Origin: Methanobacteriota archaeon | Lineage (GTDB): Archaea; Thermoplasmatota; E2; DHVEG-1 | Length of the DNA: 64,000 nucleotides | Direction of reading: 5' to 3' | Assembly: GCA_903877165.1 (NCBI GenBank) | Contig: CAIRCU010000008.1 | Location: 1-64,000 of the forward strand | Shown: piece after piece, positions 15,468 through 23,910 of the stretch | Layout of the letters: every line of letters starts with the position of its first letter | Position numbering within the stretch: position 1 is the stretch's first letter | Notes under the pieces: generated by a model | What the model was told of the DNA's origin: nothing | The model's input: the letters and a program-made list of their open reading frames with translations, nothing else | Database searches by the model: none | Program-made: the position numbers and the translations under genes

Positions 15468-16142
15468 TTAGACGAGGATGCGGGTGCCGTCGAAGGGCTG
15501 CCCGCGGATCGCGCACTCGAGTTGGTCGAGTCGTTTGCCATTGACGACGAAAGTAGGGATTTTCGCGCGTTTGATGATTGCGAGAGCCGGCTCGTCCATG
15601 AAGATATTCTTTCCAGCGGAACCCCATTTGGTGCCGTACTGGGCGATCAGCTGGTCGATGGAGACTTCTTTGAGCTGCTTGGCATCAGGGAACTTGTTGG
15701 GGTCTTTATCGTAGATGCCGTCGACGTTCGTCGCGTTAACGAACCTGGCGGCATGGGTTTTCTCCGCAATCTCCGCACCTACGGTATCCGTGCTGTGCTT
15801 GGGGTCGGTGCCGCCCATGACCACGACCGGGTTTTTCAGACGGATGACATCATCCGTGGTGTGAGGAATTTCGATGTTCGAAGTACCCAGGAGATATGCG
15901 ATGGCACGGGCGTTGACCCTGGTGACGTCGATGCCGAGCTGGTCGAGACGGTCTTCATCCAATCCGAGGTCACGACCGAGCGCGATGTACTGACGGGCGA
16001 TCTTCCCGCCGCCGACGACGACGAACAGCTTAAAGTGCTGACTGAGTCTGTTGAGGAGGGCGGTCAGGTGTTTGAGATAGTCGATGTTCGGCTCATCGGA
16101 GACGACGATCGAGCCGCCCACGGAGACCACGACGGTGTTCAT
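15468..16142 (-). CDS. pyrH: Uridylate kinase (archaeal type)
   Basis: Phosphorylates UMP to UDP. 224 residues of the amino-acid-kinase fold: VVSVGGSIVV (phosphate loop), FVVVGGGKIARQYI, LDQLGIDVTRVNARAIAYLL, VVMGGTDPKHSTDTVGAEIA, NATNVDGIYDKDPNKFPDAK and the C-terminal FVVNGKRLDQLECAI. Length and lack of extra domains fit the archaeal enzyme. It lies downstream of two minus-strand genes and may be co-transcribed with them. Confidence 0.92.
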   Translation of the reverse strand: MNTVVVSVGGSIVVSDEPNIDYLKHLTALLNRLSQHFKLFVVVGGGKIARQYIALGRDLGLDEDRLDQLGIDVTRVNARAIAYLLGTSNIEIPHTTDDVIRLKNPVVVMGGTDPKHSTDTVGAEIAEKTHAARFVNATNVDGIYDKDPNKFPDAKQLKEVSIDQLIAQYGTKWGSAGKNIFMDEPALAIIKRAKIPTFVVNGKRLDQLECAIRGQPFDGTRILV

Positions 16143-16202
16143 CGGTTACCGATAACAGCTTGTTTTTATTAAAAGATGCGCAAGGAGAAAGAACCAGGCG
16201 GG

Positions 16203-16655
16203 TTAGGCGACTTCCATGCCGCCCTGGCTGGACTTCGCGGCGGTGTTCAGCTTGACCTGCGGTAGAGGGATGGGTGGTGGCAGGCCGAGGTCCTTGGCGA
16301 CGCCGACAGCCTCAGGGACGCAGGCGTGCATGACCGCGGTGTGTATGTTGCTGGCGAACAGGTCCGGCATCTTGCGGGTGTCGAGCCATTCTTTCGCGAT
16401 TTTCTTGGCGTCATCATCCTCGCAGAGAAGGGTCCCTTCGAGTTTGATGATCCCGATGGGTCCGTAGCTGGCCGTGTATTGGAACTCGATGGTGAGGTTT
16501 TTGTCCGTGGTGCTTATGAGCTGGTTGACTTGGCTGTTGTGGTCAATGCGGATCTGGCGGGGTTTATCGTCCGGTTCGACGTAGCGTCGTGCTTCGATGG
16601 TCTTGAGTTTTATCGCGGTGATCCTCGTCATAGGCGATGTCGTAACAGAAGTCAT
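16203..16655 (-). CDS. Conserved archaeal protein, possibly SecB-like
   Basis: 150 residues. A beta-rich middle (NLTIEFQYTASYGPIGIIKL, EGTLLCEDDDAKKIAKEWLD) is followed by a helix NIHTAVMHACVPEAVGVAKD and a proline-rich LGLPPPIPLPQV end. Strands, then helix, then an LPPPIPLP tail recall the SecB-like chaperone fold found in some archaea. That is a resemblance I could not test. GAGG precedes the ATG at 16655. It lies between an arrestin-like gene and pyrH on the same strand. Confidence 0.6.
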   Translation of the reverse strand: MTSVTTSPMTRITAIKLKTIEARRYVEPDDKPRQIRIDHNSQVNQLISTTDKNLTIEFQYTASYGPIGIIKLEGTLLCEDDDAKKIAKEWLDTRKMPDLFASNIHTAVMHACVPEAVGVAKDLGLPPPIPLPQVKLNTAAKSSQGGMEVA

Positions 16656-16680
16656 GTTTATGCCTCTTTCGATAGGGATG

Positions 16681-17148
16681 TTATGCGGATGAGACGACGA
16701 TTTGCTGCTCGGCGCGGACGTCGATTTTCAATGGGACGTCGAGGTGTCCGTTGACGGTCCAGAGGATGACAGTACTGAGGGGAGCGTTGCTCATTTGTAG
16801 AGGGAGGGTGTGGCCGAAGAGCTCCAGATTGTGGACCGGGGGTTTCTGGTCGATGGTCGCAAGCAGGTCCGCGGGGATCTTGATCTCGAAGGGGTACATC
16901 TCGGTGAGGTACGTGTTTTCCTCGTCCAAGGGCAGCTCGAAGTTGTAGATGATGGTCTTGATTTTCTCCATATGGGAGGAGGGGATGCCTTTCGAGTCGG
17001 TGGTGCGGACCATGACGGTGTCGACGCGGGTGCCGCGGAAGGCGACGAGCAGCTTGCGGCCCTGCTGCGGCTTGCGCAGGTTGAGCTTGACGTACCCTTT
17101 GATGACGTCCCCAGGTTTGAAATCGTATTTCTCGAGCTGTAGCGTCAT
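16681..17148 (-). CDS. Arrestin-fold protein (Spo0M/Vps26-like)
   Basis: 155 residues: MTLQLEKYDFKPGDVIKGYV, LLVAFRGTRVD, YNFELPLDEENTYLTEMYPF, EIKIPADLL and the closing ILWTVNGHLDVPLKIDVRAE. These are the strand signatures of arrestin-like beta-sandwich proteins (KPGDxIxGxV at the start and W.V.....P...D at the end). Function in archaea is unknown; relatives act as scaffolds. Probably cytoplasmic, first gene of a minus-strand trio with the SecB-like gene and pyrH. Confidence 0.75.
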   Translation of the reverse strand: MTLQLEKYDFKPGDVIKGYVKLNLRKPQQGRKLLVAFRGTRVDTVMVRTTDSKGIPSSHMEKIKTIIYNFELPLDEENTYLTEMYPFEIKIPADLLATIDQKPPVHNLELFGHTLPLQMSNAPLSTVILWTVNGHLDVPLKIDVRAEQQIVVSSA

Positions 17149-17328
17149 TTGGTCTTTATGGAAGAGACTGATGGGTGGTTCCTCCTGAGGGTCGTCTTAG
17201 GAGGTTAGGAATCCTTGCGGGGACTTTAACTTTTCTCTCTGAAGGGTTACAAATATTATTTTTATAGCGCAGAACGAATCGGTAAAAAGATTTAAATAAA
17301 GAGATAATGATAAAAGGGTGGTGCAGAA

Positions 17329-18306
17329 GTGAAACGGTTTCATGTCCTTGTTTTATGCACAATCGTCTTGTGCATAAGTCTTGTTCCCTGTCAAGCGTGG
17401 GTTATACCGGCTTCGTCATTTTCGAATACGGTGTCCCTGACAATTCTTGATGACGGCTCTGGGAACGCGACGGATCTGCTCGTGGATATCCCCTCGTATA
17501 TCCCCGGGTCGGCGCAGACGCCTGCACTTGCCATCCGTTTCTCGATCGAGGGGACGAGCGGGGGTGCCCAGCGGTTCTACGGAGACGATCCCTGGGAGGA
17601 CTGGAAGAACATCTCGCTCACCGGTGATGTCCTGACTCCATTAGGCCCTCAGAATCTCTGGTACAGTCATACCCGCGGGGAATGGATGGCTATAGTCACA
17701 CCCATCACGCCCGGTGGGACGCTGAACTTCACTATTAATTGGCCAGGGAACGGGACCGCGAGTCAAACCCTCCACGTCGTGAACGGGACGTTCGTTCGCT
17801 CCTCACCTTCGACCTTCCTTTACTTAAAAGACATCTCCACGGTCATCACCGTCACTGATGTTGACGGGGAACCGCTGAAATACTGCGACGTGTACGCTTT
17901 CAGAATGAATGATTCGGTTGAATTCGCGGTCAATCATGGTACCAACAGCGTCGGTCACGGGAAAAACGGCGAGTATGTTTTCTCTCTAAATGCTTCAAAC
18001 GAGGGCGGCCGTCCTCAGAATCTTGTCTTCGCAGCACACTGGCCTCCCGACTTCTGGGGGTACGTCAAACTCGAGCCGACCATCGCCCCCGTCACCGTCC
18101 AACTCATCCGGGGAAAACTCGCGAACCTCAGCATCGATAACGGCACCATCTCCTTTAAAGCAGTCAACATCTACACCTGCGCGATTCCCTCCCTGAACAC
18201 CACCCAGTACACCACCCATGAGAAAATCATCATCCACAAAATCATCATCGCCTTCATAAGCCAACGCTACATCCTGGGAATCTGCCGCGCCGCCGTCATC
18301 GCCTGA
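17329..18306 (+). CDS. Secreted glycoprotein-like protein, unknown function
   Basis: 325 residues with a signal peptide (VLVLCTIVLCISLVPCQAW), then beta-rich sequence with many N-glycosylation sequons (NGT, NST, NDS type). A carboxypeptidase-regulatory-like segment is suggested by ITVTDVDGEPLKYCDVYAF. The end is odd: after TTQYTTHEKI the frame runs through Ile-rich sequence that does not look like the preceding domain, perhaps a frameshift or a short anchor. GTG start at 17329 after a GGTGG; TTTAAATAAA lies about 38 bases upstream. Confidence 0.7.
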   Translation: MKRFHVLVLCTIVLCISLVPCQAWVIPASSFSNTVSLTILDDGSGNATDLLVDIPSYIPGSAQTPALAIRFSIEGTSGGAQRFYGDDPWEDWKNISLTGDVLTPLGPQNLWYSHTRGEWMAIVTPITPGGTLNFTINWPGNGTASQTLHVVNGTFVRSSPSTFLYLKDISTVITVTDVDGEPLKYCDVYAFRMNDSVEFAVNHGTNSVGHGKNGEYVFSLNASNEGGRPQNLVFAAHWPPDFWGYVKLEPTIAPVTVQLIRGKLANLSIDNGTISFKAVNIYTCAIPSLNTTQYTTHEKIIIHKIIIAFISQRYILGICRAAVIA

Positions 18307-18384
18307 CCGGACCTGCCTTGGAAATAAAGTGCGATGGGATAAAACCCTTTTAAACAATCGACTCCATACCCCGACCGGGTCCGT

Positions 18385-19413
18385 ATGAAAACCATGAACG
18401 TCGCCGTGTACTACAACAACAACGATGTCCGTCTTGAACAACGCCCCATCCCCAATATCGCGCCTGACGAGCTCCTCGTCCGCGTGAAAGCCAGCGGGAT
18501 CTGCGGCAGCGACGTCATGGAGTGGTACCGTATCAAGAAGGCACCCCGGATCCTCGGCCATGAGATCGCCGGGGACATCGTCGAGGTCGGATCCAAGGTG
18601 AAAACCTACAAGGTCGGCGACCGGGTCTTCGTCTCCCATCACGTCCCCTGCAACACCTGCGAATTCTGTCTTCATGGGCAGCAGACGCTGTGCCATACGC
18701 TGCATTCCACGAACTTCGACCCCGGCGGGTTCGTTCAGTACCTGCGCGTCCCCGCAATCAACGTGGACCGCGGCGTGTTCCTCCTCCCCGATGCCATGTC
18801 CTATGACCAAGGCGTGTTCGTTGAACCGTTCGCCTGCGCGATCCGCGGATTGCGGCAGGCGGGATTTTCGGCGGGACAACGGATTCTCGTACTCGGCAGC
18901 GGCATCTCCGGCCTCCTGTTCATCAAGCTTGCTAAGGCCTGGGGGGCACGGCAGATCATCGCGACCGATATCACGGCATTCCGGCTCCAGGCTGCGACGC
19001 GGTGCGGGGCCGACATGACTATTAACGCCCGGGATGACGTCGCAGCACGCGTGAAGGATGCGACGGCGGGTCATCTTGCGGATCTCGCTGTCGTCAGCAC
19101 GGGTGCCCCATCTGCTGTGCAGCAGGCGCTCGCAAGCGTCCGGCCGGGGGGGACCGTGCTGTTGTTCGCCCCGACAGAACCCGGCGTCCAGGTCCCGTGT
19201 GATCTCTTCGAAGTCTGGAACAAGCAGCTGCGCATCGTCTCAACCTATGCGGGAAGCCCCCGCGACATTACGGAGGCGGTCTCCTTGCTTGCCAGCAAAC
19301 AGGTCGAAATCGAGGATCTGATCACCCATCGTCTCCCGCTCTCGGAGGCGGCGAAGGGGTTCGCGTTGGTGGCGAAGGCGCAGGACTCTATCAAAGTCAT
19401 CCTCGAACCATAA
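18385..19413 (+). CDS. Zinc-dependent medium-chain dehydrogenase (sorbitol/threonine dehydrogenase-like)
   Basis: NAD(P)-dependent alcohol dehydrogenase of 342 residues. Catalytic zinc ligands are seen in SGICGSDVM and LGHEIAGDIVEVG. The structural zinc site has the four cysteines of CNTCEFCLHGQQTLC, and the Rossmann fold has LVLGSGISGLLFIKLAK. Substrate cannot be read; L-threonine, sugar alcohols or an isoprenoid-linked polyol are possible. TTTTAAAC about 32 bases before the ATG suggests a leaderless transcript. Converges with the geranylgeranyl reductase gene. Confidence 0.88.
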   Translation: MKTMNVAVYYNNNDVRLEQRPIPNIAPDELLVRVKASGICGSDVMEWYRIKKAPRILGHEIAGDIVEVGSKVKTYKVGDRVFVSHHVPCNTCEFCLHGQQTLCHTLHSTNFDPGGFVQYLRVPAINVDRGVFLLPDAMSYDQGVFVEPFACAIRGLRQAGFSAGQRILVLGSGISGLLFIKLAKAWGARQIIATDITAFRLQAATRCGADMTINARDDVAARVKDATAGHLADLAVVSTGAPSAVQQALASVRPGGTVLLFAPTEPGVQVPCDLFEVWNKQLRIVSTYAGSPRDITEAVSLLASKQVEIEDLITHRLPLSEAAKGFALVAKAQDSIKVILEP

Positions 19414-19424
19414 TCCTGATCTGG

Positions 19425-20453
19425 TCAGCCGTGGGTGAGGATGCTGAGATCAGGGACATGTCGCGCCATGAAGTTCATGGATTCGATGTAGAAATTCGGG
19501 CGAATCTTGCAGAATATAAGATTGAGACGCAGGTAGGTTCTGCTGAGCATCTCCCATCTCAAGAACTCCCGCTCCATGAGGAGTGGGTATTTTTTTGCCT
19601 CATGGTTTGCGAGGCATTGACCGGCGGCATTGCCGCTTATGAGGGCGCGGTAGATTCCCTGCCCGGAGAGAGGGAAGGCGCCGACGCCGGCGTCGCCGAC
19701 GAAGAGGATATGGTGACGTCGAAGTGGGCGTTGGAGCCCGAGGGGGACGAGGCCGCCGAGCGTGTAGTTGACGGTCCCGGTGATCCCGCGCTCGGCCTTG
19801 AATCCTTCGAGAAGGGCTTTGAGGTCGAAGCCGTAGTTGCCGAGGACGCCGACGCCGACGTTGACCTCATGGATCTTGGGGTTGCGGGGGAAGACCCAGA
19901 AGTACCCCCGGAAGGGGGTGAAGGTGACATCGATGGTATTGGGGACGAAGCAGTTCGCGTTCTCCAGGGTGTGCTGGTACGTGGTGCCGAAGTAGCCCAT
20001 AGGCAGCCCGAGGTCGCGTTTGATGGTGCTGGGGCAGCCGGAGGCGTCGACGATGTAGTCGCCGTCGAGGTCGTCTGGTGATTTCACGCGGTCGTCGGTC
20101 TGGATGACGGCGCCGAGCCGCTGCGCCTGTCTGGCGAGCTGGCTGATGAACTCCTGACGGTTGAGCATGAAGGCGGTGCCTGGGGCGCGGGTGGCTTTGT
20201 ACTCGGTGGTGCCCATGTGGACGGTGGCATGGAGGATTTCGCCAAAGACGCTGGCTGGCTCCGGCTTCCATTTCGCCCAGCCGGATTCGAGGCTGTATGC
20301 TTCGCCGCAGCGGCGGCCTTCGTGGTTGTAGCCGATCTGTTTATATTTTTCGTGGACGACGACCGTGATGCTGGGATCGCGTTCTTTCAGGGAGATAGCG
20401 GTACTCAGGCCGCCGAGACTGCCTCCAACAATGTCGATCTTGATGCAGACCAC
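19425..20453 (-). CDS. Geranylgeranyl reductase family flavoprotein
   Basis: Likely saturates the isoprenoid chains of archaeal lipids using FAD. 342 residues: N-terminal dinucleotide fold IDIVGGSLGGLSTAISLKER, then HEGRRCGEAYSLE (the family's RRCGE-type motif), DYIVDASGCPSTIKRDLG, FVGDAGVGAFPLSGQGIYRA (second FAD motif) and GNAAGQCLA. GTG start at 20453. Close to the UbiA/kinase operon at 20590-22729, which fits lipid biosynthesis. Confidence 0.88.
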   Translation of the reverse strand: MVCIKIDIVGGSLGGLSTAISLKERDPSITVVVHEKYKQIGYNHEGRRCGEAYSLESGWAKWKPEPASVFGEILHATVHMGTTEYKATRAPGTAFMLNRQEFISQLARQAQRLGAVIQTDDRVKSPDDLDGDYIVDASGCPSTIKRDLGLPMGYFGTTYQHTLENANCFVPNTIDVTFTPFRGYFWVFPRNPKIHEVNVGVGVLGNYGFDLKALLEGFKAERGITGTVNYTLGGLVPLGLQRPLRRHHILFVGDAGVGAFPLSGQGIYRALISGNAAGQCLANHEAKKYPLLMEREFLRWEMLSRTYLRLNLIFCKIRPNFYIESMNFMARHVPDLSILTHG

Positions 20454-20589
20454 CTGACGAGAGTTAAGGAAGAATCAGAGAGGGAGGTTTAAGTGTTTTT
20501 CGTCCACCAATTCTGGGGGGTCGGCCTGTTGTGCTCGATGGATGGTGTCGATGGGTTCTTAACACTTGAACGGATGTCCTAGAATAGGT

Positions 20590-21471
20590 ATGCGGACCGC
20601 GAAGGCCATATGGGAGCTGCTGCGACTTGAGCATGGGGTGATGATCGCCCTGGGCATCCTGGTCGGTGCGGTCATCGCCGTCCCCTCGTTGCCTCCAGTG
20701 CTGATGTTCGTGCTGACGTTTTGTGTCGCATTGTTCCTCGAGGCGAGCACGTTTGCGCTCAACGACTATTATGACCGGGAGATCGACCGCAGGAACAAGC
20801 GGATGGACCGACCACTCGTACGTGGGGATGTGTCGCCACGGATGGCCTTGCTGCTGGCCGCGGTGCTCTTCCCTCTCGGGCTCCTCGCCGCGTACTTTGT
20901 GAACCTGCCGTGTTTCCTCATCGCTGTGGTCACCGCCGCTTTTGCTCTGGTGTACGACGTGGTCTTGAAGCGCCTGAAGGTCGTCGGGAATTTCTTCATC
21001 GCCTATGTGATGGCCATCCCGTTCGTGTTCGGCGGCGTCGCCGTGATACCATCCGGTGGGGACATCGGGGAGCTCCACCCCGCGATCCTGATGGTCGCGG
21101 TCATCGCGTTCCTCGCTGGCGTCGGCCGGGAGGTCATGAAGGACGTTCAGGATTACGAAGGCGACCGGGCCATGGGGGTGAGGTCGTTTCCTCGGTACCT
21201 AGGCCTGCGGGGGGCGGATGCGCTTGCCGCTTGCTTCTATGCCGCGGCCGTCATCCTGAGTTTCCTGCCGTTTCTCAATTCGGTGTTCGGCAGGTACTAC
21301 GGGAACTACGTCTATCTGGGTTTCATCGTGATTACCGACCTCATCCTTCTTGGGGTCTCATGGCAGCTGCTGCGGAGGAAGCCGGCGGACTACCCGCGGC
21401 TGCGTACGCTATCGCTCGTCGCACTGCTCTTCGGTCTCCTTGGGTTCCTGATAGGGGCCTTTGTGGGGTGA
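20590..21471 (+). CDS. ubiA: UbiA-family prenyltransferase (probable DGGGP synthase)
   Basis: Intramembrane prenyltransferase. 293 residues, about eight membrane segments, with both aspartate-rich motifs: NDYYDREIDRRNKRMDRP and DVQDYEGDRAMGVRSFP. In archaea the usual reaction is attachment of the second geranylgeranyl chain to GGGP. Start ATG 20590, just after TAGGT; a TTG at 20566 would add eight residues. Its stop is four bases before the next gene. Confidence 0.85.
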   Translation: MRTAKAIWELLRLEHGVMIALGILVGAVIAVPSLPPVLMFVLTFCVALFLEASTFALNDYYDREIDRRNKRMDRPLVRGDVSPRMALLLAAVLFPLGLLAAYFVNLPCFLIAVVTAAFALVYDVVLKRLKVVGNFFIAYVMAIPFVFGGVAVIPSGGDIGELHPAILMVAVIAFLAGVGREVMKDVQDYEGDRAMGVRSFPRYLGLRGADALAACFYAAAVILSFLPFLNSVFGRYYGNYVYLGFIVITDLILLGVSWQLLRRKPADYPRLRTLSLVALLFGLLGFLIGAFVG

Positions 21472-21475
21472 ACAG

Positions 21476-22144
21476 ATGAACTATGGCGATATCATCGGAG
21501 TCCTGGTCGTCTACGGGTACGTCGCGTTCCTGCTGGTGTTGACGGAGAAAGTCCTGTCGAAGCGCTATCCCTTGCAGAGCCGCAAGCTGCTGCATATGCT
21601 CACGGGCAACATCGCGTTCCTGCTCCCCGTGTTCCAGACCCGGGAGATGATGGCGTTCGTGGCCGCTGGGCCGTTCATCCTCTTCACCTTCCTGATGAGC
21701 CCGTACTCCCCGATCAAGTCCATGCGGGGGCGCACCTCCGAGGCGGGGCACGGCCTGGGACTGGTGTACTACGCAATCACCTGGACGATCCTTGCGTACG
21801 TCTTCTTCGATAACCGGGTGGTCATCGCGATCGGGATCCTGGCGATGAGCTACGGGGACGGCCTGGCATCCCTGATTGGCGTGAAGTACGGGAAACACAC
21901 CTACCGAATCATCCATGATACGAAAAGCTACGTTGGCTCGCTGACCATGGCCGTCGCGACGTTCGCCATACTGCTCATAGCTGTCGGCTACTACCTAATC
22001 CCGGTGACATCCACCCTCGTAATAAGCCTGGTGGTGATTGCCATAATCGCTATGGTGGTGGAAGGCGTGACTCCCTTCGGACTCGATAACCTGTCGGTGC
22101 CATTCGTCGTCGCCGTATTGTACTGGTGGCTGGTGATCCATTAG
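21476..22144 (+). CDS. Dolichol/phytol kinase-like membrane protein
   Basis: 222 residues, six or seven membrane segments. Motifs QSRKLLHMLTGN, GRTSEAGHGLGLVYY, AMSYGDGLASLIGVKYGK and HDTKSYVGSLTM follow the CTP-dependent polyprenol kinase (SEC59/VTE5) pattern with the GDGxAS..G core. It probably phosphorylates an isoprenoid alcohol. GGTGA precedes the ATG at 21476, and the stop is directly followed by the next ATG. Alternative: a CDP-archaeol-synthase-like cytidylyltransferase, less likely from the motif. Confidence 0.75.
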   Translation: MNYGDIIGVLVVYGYVAFLLVLTEKVLSKRYPLQSRKLLHMLTGNIAFLLPVFQTREMMAFVAAGPFILFTFLMSPYSPIKSMRGRTSEAGHGLGLVYYAITWTILAYVFFDNRVVIAIGILAMSYGDGLASLIGVKYGKHTYRIIHDTKSYVGSLTMAVATFAILLIAVGYYLIPVTSTLVISLVVIAIIAMVVEGVTPFGLDNLSVPFVVAVLYWWLVIH

Positions 22145-22729
22145 ATGCGCTTGATCATCGTGGACGGGCTGGACGGCGTCGGCAAGGACACCCACGCCCA
22201 GCGCATCAAAGAACGGTACGAAGCCTTGGGGGAGACCGTAATCGTCCGGTCCCATCCCTCCTCAGACAACTTCTATGGACGCAAGGCGAAAAAGGCGCTG
22301 CTCGCCCAGGGGAAGCTGAACCAACTGAAAGCCTCCCTGTTCTACGCCATGGACGTGATGTACTCCCTGCGCCACTATCATCGCCATCCGAAGTCCGACA
22401 CCCTGATCATGGTGCGGTACCTCATGGGGACCGCGTACCTGCCGAGACGGCTCGCGCCCATCGGGTACCGGTTCTTCGAAAAACTCGTCCCCACCTCCCG
22501 CTACATGTTCTTCCTGGACGCCTCACCGGAGGAGCTGGTGCAGCGGATGAAGCAGCGCCGGGAGACCGAGATGTTCGAGACCCTGGAGGCGTTCATGAAA
22601 GTACGATCGAAGGCCATCCTCCTTGCGAAAGGCTGGTACATCGTCAACACGAGCCGACCGCTAGAAGAGACGGCAAGCGAGATAGCGGGCATTCTGGATG
22701 TGTTGGACAAACGGGCGCCGGCGACCTAA
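22145..22729 (+). CDS. Thymidylate kinase-like P-loop kinase
   Basis: 194 residues with IIVDGLDGVGKDTHAQRIKE as the Walker A region, a LID-like stretch EELVQRMKQRRETEMFETLE and the C-terminal NTSRPLEETASEI. The usual TMP-kinase DRY motif appears as MVRY, so the substrate may not be TMP. It starts at the base after the membrane kinase stop (TAGATG). This coupling hints that it could add the second phosphate to a prenyl phosphate; that is inference. Confidence 0.75.
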   Translation: MRLIIVDGLDGVGKDTHAQRIKERYEALGETVIVRSHPSSDNFYGRKAKKALLAQGKLNQLKASLFYAMDVMYSLRHYHRHPKSDTLIMVRYLMGTAYLPRRLAPIGYRFFEKLVPTSRYMFFLDASPEELVQRMKQRRETEMFETLEAFMKVRSKAILLAKGWYIVNTSRPLEETASEIAGILDVLDKRAPAT

Positions 22730-22763
22730 GGCCCACTGGACTGCCCTGTTTTTCGTTGACTAC

Positions 22764-23222
22764 TTAACTGGATAGTTTGCCGGGGAAGAAGAAGACCAAC
22801 GGGCCAAAGCTGATTCCGAGCCGAGCTATTACGCGATCATTGACTGTCGCGGTGACTCGGATTACTGATACCCGGTGGTCATCTTCGATAAGGAAGGACC
22901 AGGAGTGTCTCTGATGATTGCTGAGATTGCCTGTCCAATTCTGGTAAACGGGAAACGCCTCATTATTAGTGTACGCTTCAACTAGAATATGAGCATCAAC
23001 CGGGATAGACTCATTCATATTATTCTCGACCGCTACTGTACAGCCGAGATGGCCGCTAATAAAACCGCCATGCGTATCTCCAGGTTGGATAACAATCGTG
23101 AAATTATCGGTGGTTGGGCGCGGTACCGGTGAAACTGCAGATTGTGCGACCGCGGGAAGGACGAACAAGAGCACGATACCGAAGGGAACCAGCCTCAATA
23201 TGGTTTGAACTGCTGTTTTCAT
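22764..23222 (-). CDS. Small secreted protein, unknown function
   Basis: 152 residues: signal peptide (LVPFGIVLLFVLPAVAQSAV), then a single beta-sandwich-like domain (DNFTIVIQPGDTHGGFISGH, LGCTVAVENNMNESIPVDAH, VIRVTATVNDRVIARLGISF) with sequons NFT, NES and NWT. ATG at 23222 with GGTGG just upstream. The ending ISFGPLVFFFPG resembles the C-termini of other surface proteins in this window. The 23223-23457 spacer is AT-rich without a supported gene. Confidence 0.65.
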   Translation of the reverse strand: MKTAVQTILRLVPFGIVLLFVLPAVAQSAVSPVPRPTTDNFTIVIQPGDTHGGFISGHLGCTVAVENNMNESIPVDAHILVEAYTNNEAFPVYQNWTGNLSNHQRHSWSFLIEDDHRVSVIRVTATVNDRVIARLGISFGPLVFFFPGKLSS

Positions 23223-23457
23223 ATCCACCAAACTCCCTCTTGTCTGATGCTAACAATAAGCATCCACGGCATAATGAATGGTTGTTCCTCTTATTAAATA
23301 TTATGATAGAAAAAAGTCAATAATTTCGCTTATAAAAAAATAAAATCCAATCTTCTTGAGAGGAAATACAATACATCTGTATAATAAGATTTAAATACTC
23401 ACAAACAAGACTTCTACCCATGGATGGGGAATAATGAATCCTTTTCCTCTCTCTTCC

Positions 23458-23895
23458 TCACCGCATCTCCACCCTTCCCCATCCTCCTTTCCTCAATAGG
23501 TTTTTCACGGTCTCGGGGAAATGCGGGACGGTCGGAAGGCCGGATAGTTCTTGTGGGTCGATCCAGCGGTGCTCCGTGTGCTCCCAGTCGATTTTTAACG
23601 GGTGTTCGTGTTTCAACTGGAACAGGAACGGACGGACGACCCAGTCGTACCGCTCGCCCTCATCCGTATCGGTGAAGGTGAGGACGTCACCGGTCACCAG
23701 CAGCTGGACATCATCAGGACGCAGACCAATCTCCTCCTGGATTTCCTTCATCGCAGTCTGCAGCGGCTCCTCCCCGGGCTCGATGTATCCGGCGACCCCG
23801 CCCCACAGTCCCTTGTAGGTACGAACAGAAGAGCTGCGTCTGAGCACCAGGATCTTCCCCTGATACTCTAGGACACAGGTGACGACCTGTGGCAT
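23458..23895 (-). CDS. NUDIX hydrolase
   Basis: 145 residues with a full Nudix box, GYIEPGEEPLQTAMKEIQEE followed by IGL, in the middle of the fold. It hydrolyses a nucleoside diphosphate linked to some group; residues outside the box do not fix the substrate. Cytoplasmic. ATG at 23895, 15 bases downstream of the alpha/beta hydrolase gene stop on the same strand, so they may share a transcript. Confidence 0.88.
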   Translation of the reverse strand: MPQVVTCVLEYQGKILVLRRSSSVRTYKGLWGGVAGYIEPGEEPLQTAMKEIQEEIGLRPDDVQLLVTGDVLTFTDTDEGERYDWVVRPFLFQLKHEHPLKIDWEHTEHRWIDPQELSGLPTVPHFPETVKNLLRKGGWGRVEMR

Positions 23896-23910
23896 TTCCC
23901 GCTCCCTTTG

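Noticed and set aside
17995-19074. A long minus-strand frame across the dehydrogenase start
   Set aside because: Antisense shadow of genes with strong motifs on the other strand.
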